Shown: positions 63,701-64,000 of the stretch, one piece after another | How the letters are laid out: every line of letters begins with the position of its first letter | Position numbering within the stretch: the first letter of the stretch is position 1 | Source: UBA6168 sp041163745 | Lineage (GTDB): Bacteria; Bacteroidota; Bacteroidia; Chitinophagales; Saprospiraceae | Direction of reading: 5' to 3' | Assembly: GCA_041163745.1 (NCBI GenBank) | Contig: JBEAQU010000049.1 | Span: forward strand, 131,444-195,443 | DNA length: 64,000 nt | Position numbers and translations under genes: made by a program | Notes under the pieces: model-generated | What the model was told of the DNA's origin: nothing | Seen by the model: only the letters and a program-made list of their open reading frames with translations | Databases searched by the model: none

Positions 63701-64000
63701 TGGGCACAGTCACGGTGACCCTGACCGTGGCGGACGGATCGATGAACACGGCCACCTGCACGGCGACGATCACCGTGTTGGATACGGTCGCGCCGACGGC
63801 GCTGTGTGCCGACCCGACCGTCTACCTGGACGTCATGGGAATCGGCAGCCTGACGGCCGCCGAAGTGGACAGCGCCTCGGCCGATGCCTGCGGCATCGCC
63901 GACCGGCAACTGAGCCAGACCGGCTTCGGCCCCGCCGACCTCGGCGCCGTGGCCGTGACCCTCTCCGTCACCGACTCGTCCGGTAACACGAGTACCTGCA
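54709..64000 (+). CDS. Giant mosaic surface adhesin (GLUG, BspA-like repeats, PKD/HYR modules), 3' end beyond window
   Basis: An open frame of at least 3,097 codons runs from ATG at 54709 to the window edge without a stop. A signal peptide (MRKSTILILLFSTLILSRTHAQ) is followed by a first GLUG block (about residues 130-350, repeated GGLIG/GGLVG turns), an FN3-like module (about 445-535), a cadherin-like region (about 690-830), a second GLUG block (about 840-1190) with an Asp-rich insertion (FDDTDDDGDGDKYNDTDDAS), nine BspA-like repeats (about 1485-1715), a row of Ig/PKD-like modules (to about 2700) and HYR-like repeats to the edge. The opening of the second GLUG block repeats that of the first (YFIQTADIDASATA versus YIQTADIDATATA), so the region was duplicated. 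A T9SS sorting domain is expected at the missing C-terminus. The role is probably adhesion or matrix formation. Confidence 0.85.
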   Translation, partial: MRKSTILILLFSTLILSRTHAQFSGGTGSVADPYQIASLVDLNTLSSSSAYWTSHYIQTADIDATATASQNAGEGFVPIGNATNTFQGSYNGQGYKIAGLTVNRPASISQALFGEIFGATIENLTLEGAVVNGSNQSGGIVGWAGGDATLQDLTIDATSTVTGIDNVGGIVGLAQNTTITNCAAHATVDGNDNTGGLVGFFENNGSAKTMSGCVSTGTVTADGDRDGALIGENEQTVEDCYSTASLTSLDSTGDDDYGGLIGYNDGGTVRRCYATGMVSASGNNVGGLIGRCVGSSVVENCFSLGMASGNDDIGGLIGELAGGAVSLCYSSAKVTSPAYGDVGGLVGNHDDAGATVADCYWIDLFGDDLAMNGDEGNDVSLNIKQVCNVVRPFVNHAVSDLQGNLAQTTMAAFDFTNVWQNDPGGTPGSFPVLRNLPVPAGAPVGPTAFTADGADGLVNLAWFSNTETDIAAYKIYRSTTAGFTPAAANLLATIPHATGGLVYADNGGGNLPAPVNDTLYHYMLAAVDGDGNESIPHGGAASPGQYTATVSVAIESNGVTYGDAHGNIGPDVHAVYTDSTGGHIISTHTDILDGCGNDQGVNHEGVSGTVQLTVNPSGLQSGQKWYLFYDDNTVAGYPVRNTTGGAGTGTTLVTGSGNNPVTLTVGVDGNFTDYLFYVDAPPVNNTPPAINGLADAFVSLAPFGLARNVTLTDQEFALINAGVGNYNDCSLVVRRLGGASDSDIFQVVPTDINYVVTAGAIEYAGKQVASYTTSGGTLTVHFSGVEVIPTQTIVNNIVQHLTYHHSNAGTIPPQVSLEWTFSDGLLSVADTQLLTLSYYSGGKGTMDDPWQIANLDDLKALSQSTVHWGDYFIQTADIDASATAFFDDTDDDGDGDKYNDTDDASGSGGNDGFSPIGNAAAPFTGSFDGQDFSISSLTIARPSQSLVGFFGVTDGATIEQVSLTGVNITGGTSTGGLVGQAKDTPVTGSSVAGAVTGGSNTGGLIGLNELVSTAQSVSDCFTTGTVTSNGDDVGGLIGDNGQSVSDCYSTATVTSTDPSGDDSYGGLVGLSGGAISRSYATGNVTASGNDVGGLVGQAENCHISESYASGLVTGNNNCGGLVGFYDNNSATVPYQVQNCYARGNVVGVADVGGLIGEAQLAVLNSYSTGSASGSSGVGGLVGNLNGTTSSNCFWDTQTSGNSTSAAGTGKTTLEMKQMCTYADATWDFEAETANGTDEIWTLNPVDNNGYPALSFQDFSHAVLSDGGTIGSNQEICIGFVAATLTNLALPSGQTGNLEFQWQYSVDSLSFVDIAGEIDSTFVPGSVFVDTWYRRLSRVSCDTVWVASNVVSVRMNCNSIFMTQWHFPSAATSLQFKTLTEGGAVDFAWYCSPSGNNGTGSFTKSTYGLHTLSGLTIDSGDTLFLNMKPGKLRRFAIDNSANKTNLLDVSNWGDVPWTSMEDAFKGCTNLNISATDIPDLSSVTNMNEMFYYCSSLTGPANIGDWNTASVTTMNRMFYYATSFNQPIGNWNTGQVTDMNYMFRNAPAFNQPIGDWNTAAVTDMNNMFCNATAFDQAIGDWNTSAVTNMSYMFYNAAAFNQPIDSLNTAAVTNMSYMFGATSAFNQPIGSWNTGQVTDMNSMFYSAAAFNQPIGSWNTGQVTNMSSMFYNAVAFNQPVGNWNTSAVTNMSSMFYNAAAFNQPIGSWSLKTDVDLSGMLDSCGMDCINYSATLIGWQANPATPTARTLGSAGLKYGSDAQSARDSLVLATASGGEGWTITGDTLASSATAMAVTANPSTCVNAELTSVTHTTTLATGIGTPTGLPPGMTASWSSDTITISGTPTLGGIFNYDIPLLGECGTASATGTISVWDVAGMPLSITSDTICWNTPVSSISLPSDSVGFDYQWQFSEDNVNWTDIEGDTMLTLSPQFLQVSTWFRLELSLAASACVAGFSDTSRITVLDPFTPSYLSTTDSVSSVCHGATPTLVATPTFGGSGPTYLYQWQQSLNGGPFTNVGTPNSGTDPNSYTLTTGLTADASFRLIAFDEGPQACGASFSSVNLNLTVLDSVSAGAIAGTDTICAGDTPAPLSSVTAGTGGGTISYRWEQNDNLSTPSWQVMTDSTGPGLVLPALTMTTQYRRTTLSDEDGFTCSSVPSNVVTVTVEQLPTATAGGLDTVCVNDTAFVAGAAVTDGTIQWSHNGSGSLLGDTTLTPGYLSVTADAGDTVRLMLVATTSGACVGADTAYYSVLVDGLPDAGGPVTDTVCVSDSVLVSGAMPAFGSLQWTHDGAGSLTNATTATPTYVPDASEAGDTVRLLLVVTSDNFCALRNPAPDSMTYTLLLDVPPVATAGDTATICPDGVLTVAGASVTNAVPFWTHNGNGTLSGDTTLTPTYTATAADVGTTVTLTLEATGDAGCNTLADTALYTIEVLPAIVPAAVPADRTICYYLTSTLVATPASGGSGTFRYQWQVSEDSLSWSDVANGGTNTTYTTTQLPSDRWYRLLTIDTAMTAGAANCDSVPSTGVVKVKVNDPLFQPFLSGTTDTLCAGETPTISQSGTPITVSPATGGTGPFLYTWQRSATGGNPWTNLGTQSANLDYPADQPLNASAYLRVVGYDSGNPTCGSIFSNYLNVTVDPKPTAAITGANGTCNGDTITLQASGGLSFRWSTGDTIAAVQVAPTVQTSYSVTVTNSFGCTDADTTLVGVDTVSPTAVCQDISLYLDAMGMATLPAADIDNGSTDACGIDTMYLDKSSFSCADIGTVTVTLTVRDSSQNTASCTADVAVSDTVAPTALCRDLTLYLDATGNATLTAAQVDSASTDACGGIDTMYIDLTSFACTDLGPHTVTLTVTDSSMNSAICTATITVLDTVSPAALCRDLTLYLDATGNVATTAAAVDSSSTDACGIDTRTLDVSAFTCTDLGPNTVTLTVTDSSMNISTCTATLTVLDTVAPTATCQAHTLYLDASGMGSLTAALVDNGSTDACGGIDTMWVDKTSFVCADLGTVTVTLTVADGSMNTATCTATITVLDTVAPTALCADPTVYLDVMGIGSLTAAEVDSASADACGIADRQLSQTGFGPADLGAVAVTLSVTDSSGNTSTC
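55090..55770 (+). repeat. First GLUG repeat block within the adhesin
   Basis: Eight or so irregular units of 25-35 residues end in GGIVGW, GGIVGL, GGLVGF, GALIGE, GGLIGY, GGLIGR, GGLIGE, GGLVGN, often followed by a cysteine turn such as DCYST or RCYATG. Confidence 0.75.
57590..58275 (+). repeat. Second GLUG repeat block within the adhesin
   Basis: Units end in GGLVGQ, GGLIGL, GGLIGD, GGLVGL, GGLVGQ, GGLVGF, GGLIGE and GGLVGN with intervening SDCYST, NCYARG and SYSTGS phrases. The block parallels the first in order and spacing. Confidence 0.75.
59161..59850 (+). repeat. Nine BspA-like (DUF285) 75-bp tandem repeats
   Basis: Each unit is 25 residues of the form FNQPIGxWNTxxVTxMxxMFYNA (the first is two residues longer), and a degenerate tenth ends with LSGMLDSCG. 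Several neighbouring copies are almost identical at the DNA level (for example near 59581-59700), pointing to recent expansion. Confidence 0.85.
62815..64000 (+). repeat. HYR-like 240/243-bp tandem repeats
   Basis: Units begin with DTVAP or DTVSP at 62815, 63055, 63298, 63538 and 63781, giving periods of 240 and 243 bases (80-81 residues). Each contains LYLDA, a central TDACG and a final VTLTVTDSSMN-like strand. The fifth copy is cut by the window edge, so more may follow. Confidence 0.85.

Overview
The window comes from the chromosome of a Bacteroidota bacterium, most likely a fairly GC-rich member of the Saprospiria (Lewinella/Phaeodactylibacter-like). The evidence is the fused LpxC-FabZ protein, cargo proteins ending in type IX secretion (T9SS) type A and type B (gliding-motility-associated) C-terminal domains, promoters of the Bacteroidota form TTTG-N19-21-TAnnTTTG, and the general lack of strong Shine-Dalgarno sequences. 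The exact family is an inference. No rRNA, tRNA, CRISPR array, transposase or prophage gene was recognised.

Positions 1-12000 are housekeeping: the start of pdxA (minus strand), rsmA, uvrC, a secreted thermonuclease, a peroxiredoxin, ettA, a small exported protein and rnpA, then a Fur-family regulator followed by purA and aroA, and a WecA/MraY-like sugar-phosphate transferase. Positions 12000-21000 carry envelope and redox genes: a glucosaminidase, a large membrane protein, a CNNM/CorC-like transporter, and a minus-strand run of a membrane iron-sulfur protein, an NAD(P)/FAD oxidoreductase and a strongly diverged HemC-like protein that seems to have lost key catalytic residues.

Positions 21000-25550 hold lipid A and fatty-acid genes (lpxD, lpxC-fabZ, lpxA) plus an ABC ATPase. 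Positions 25858-32400 carry a T9SS type B cargo protein, an orphan sigma-54 response regulator, a MOSC protein, an ATP-grasp ligase and a LysE-type exporter. Positions 32480-42450 hold a bacilliredoxin, a three-gene cytochrome/beta-barrel cluster, a HAD phosphatase, a PaaE-like reductase, an LTA-synthase-like sulfatase-fold protein, a SAM hydrolase and phoH.

Positions 42768-64000 are dominated by exported proteins: an M36 metallopeptidase with a T9SS tail, a tiny protein that is little more than a signal peptide plus a sorting domain, a PHP-family phosphodiesterase, another type B cargo protein and a DUF1080 protein. A TPR-transmembrane-HTH regulator gene is interrupted by three in-frame stop codons and lies just upstream of a giant mosaic adhesin, which is open for 3,097 codons and runs off the window. 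TrpF, encoded on the minus strand, sits among these.

The most unusual items are the regulator broken only by nonsense codons beside the giant adhesin, the HemC-like protein without its catalytic motif, the cytochrome cluster with a CX4CH motif, and the likely leaderless lpxD promoter.
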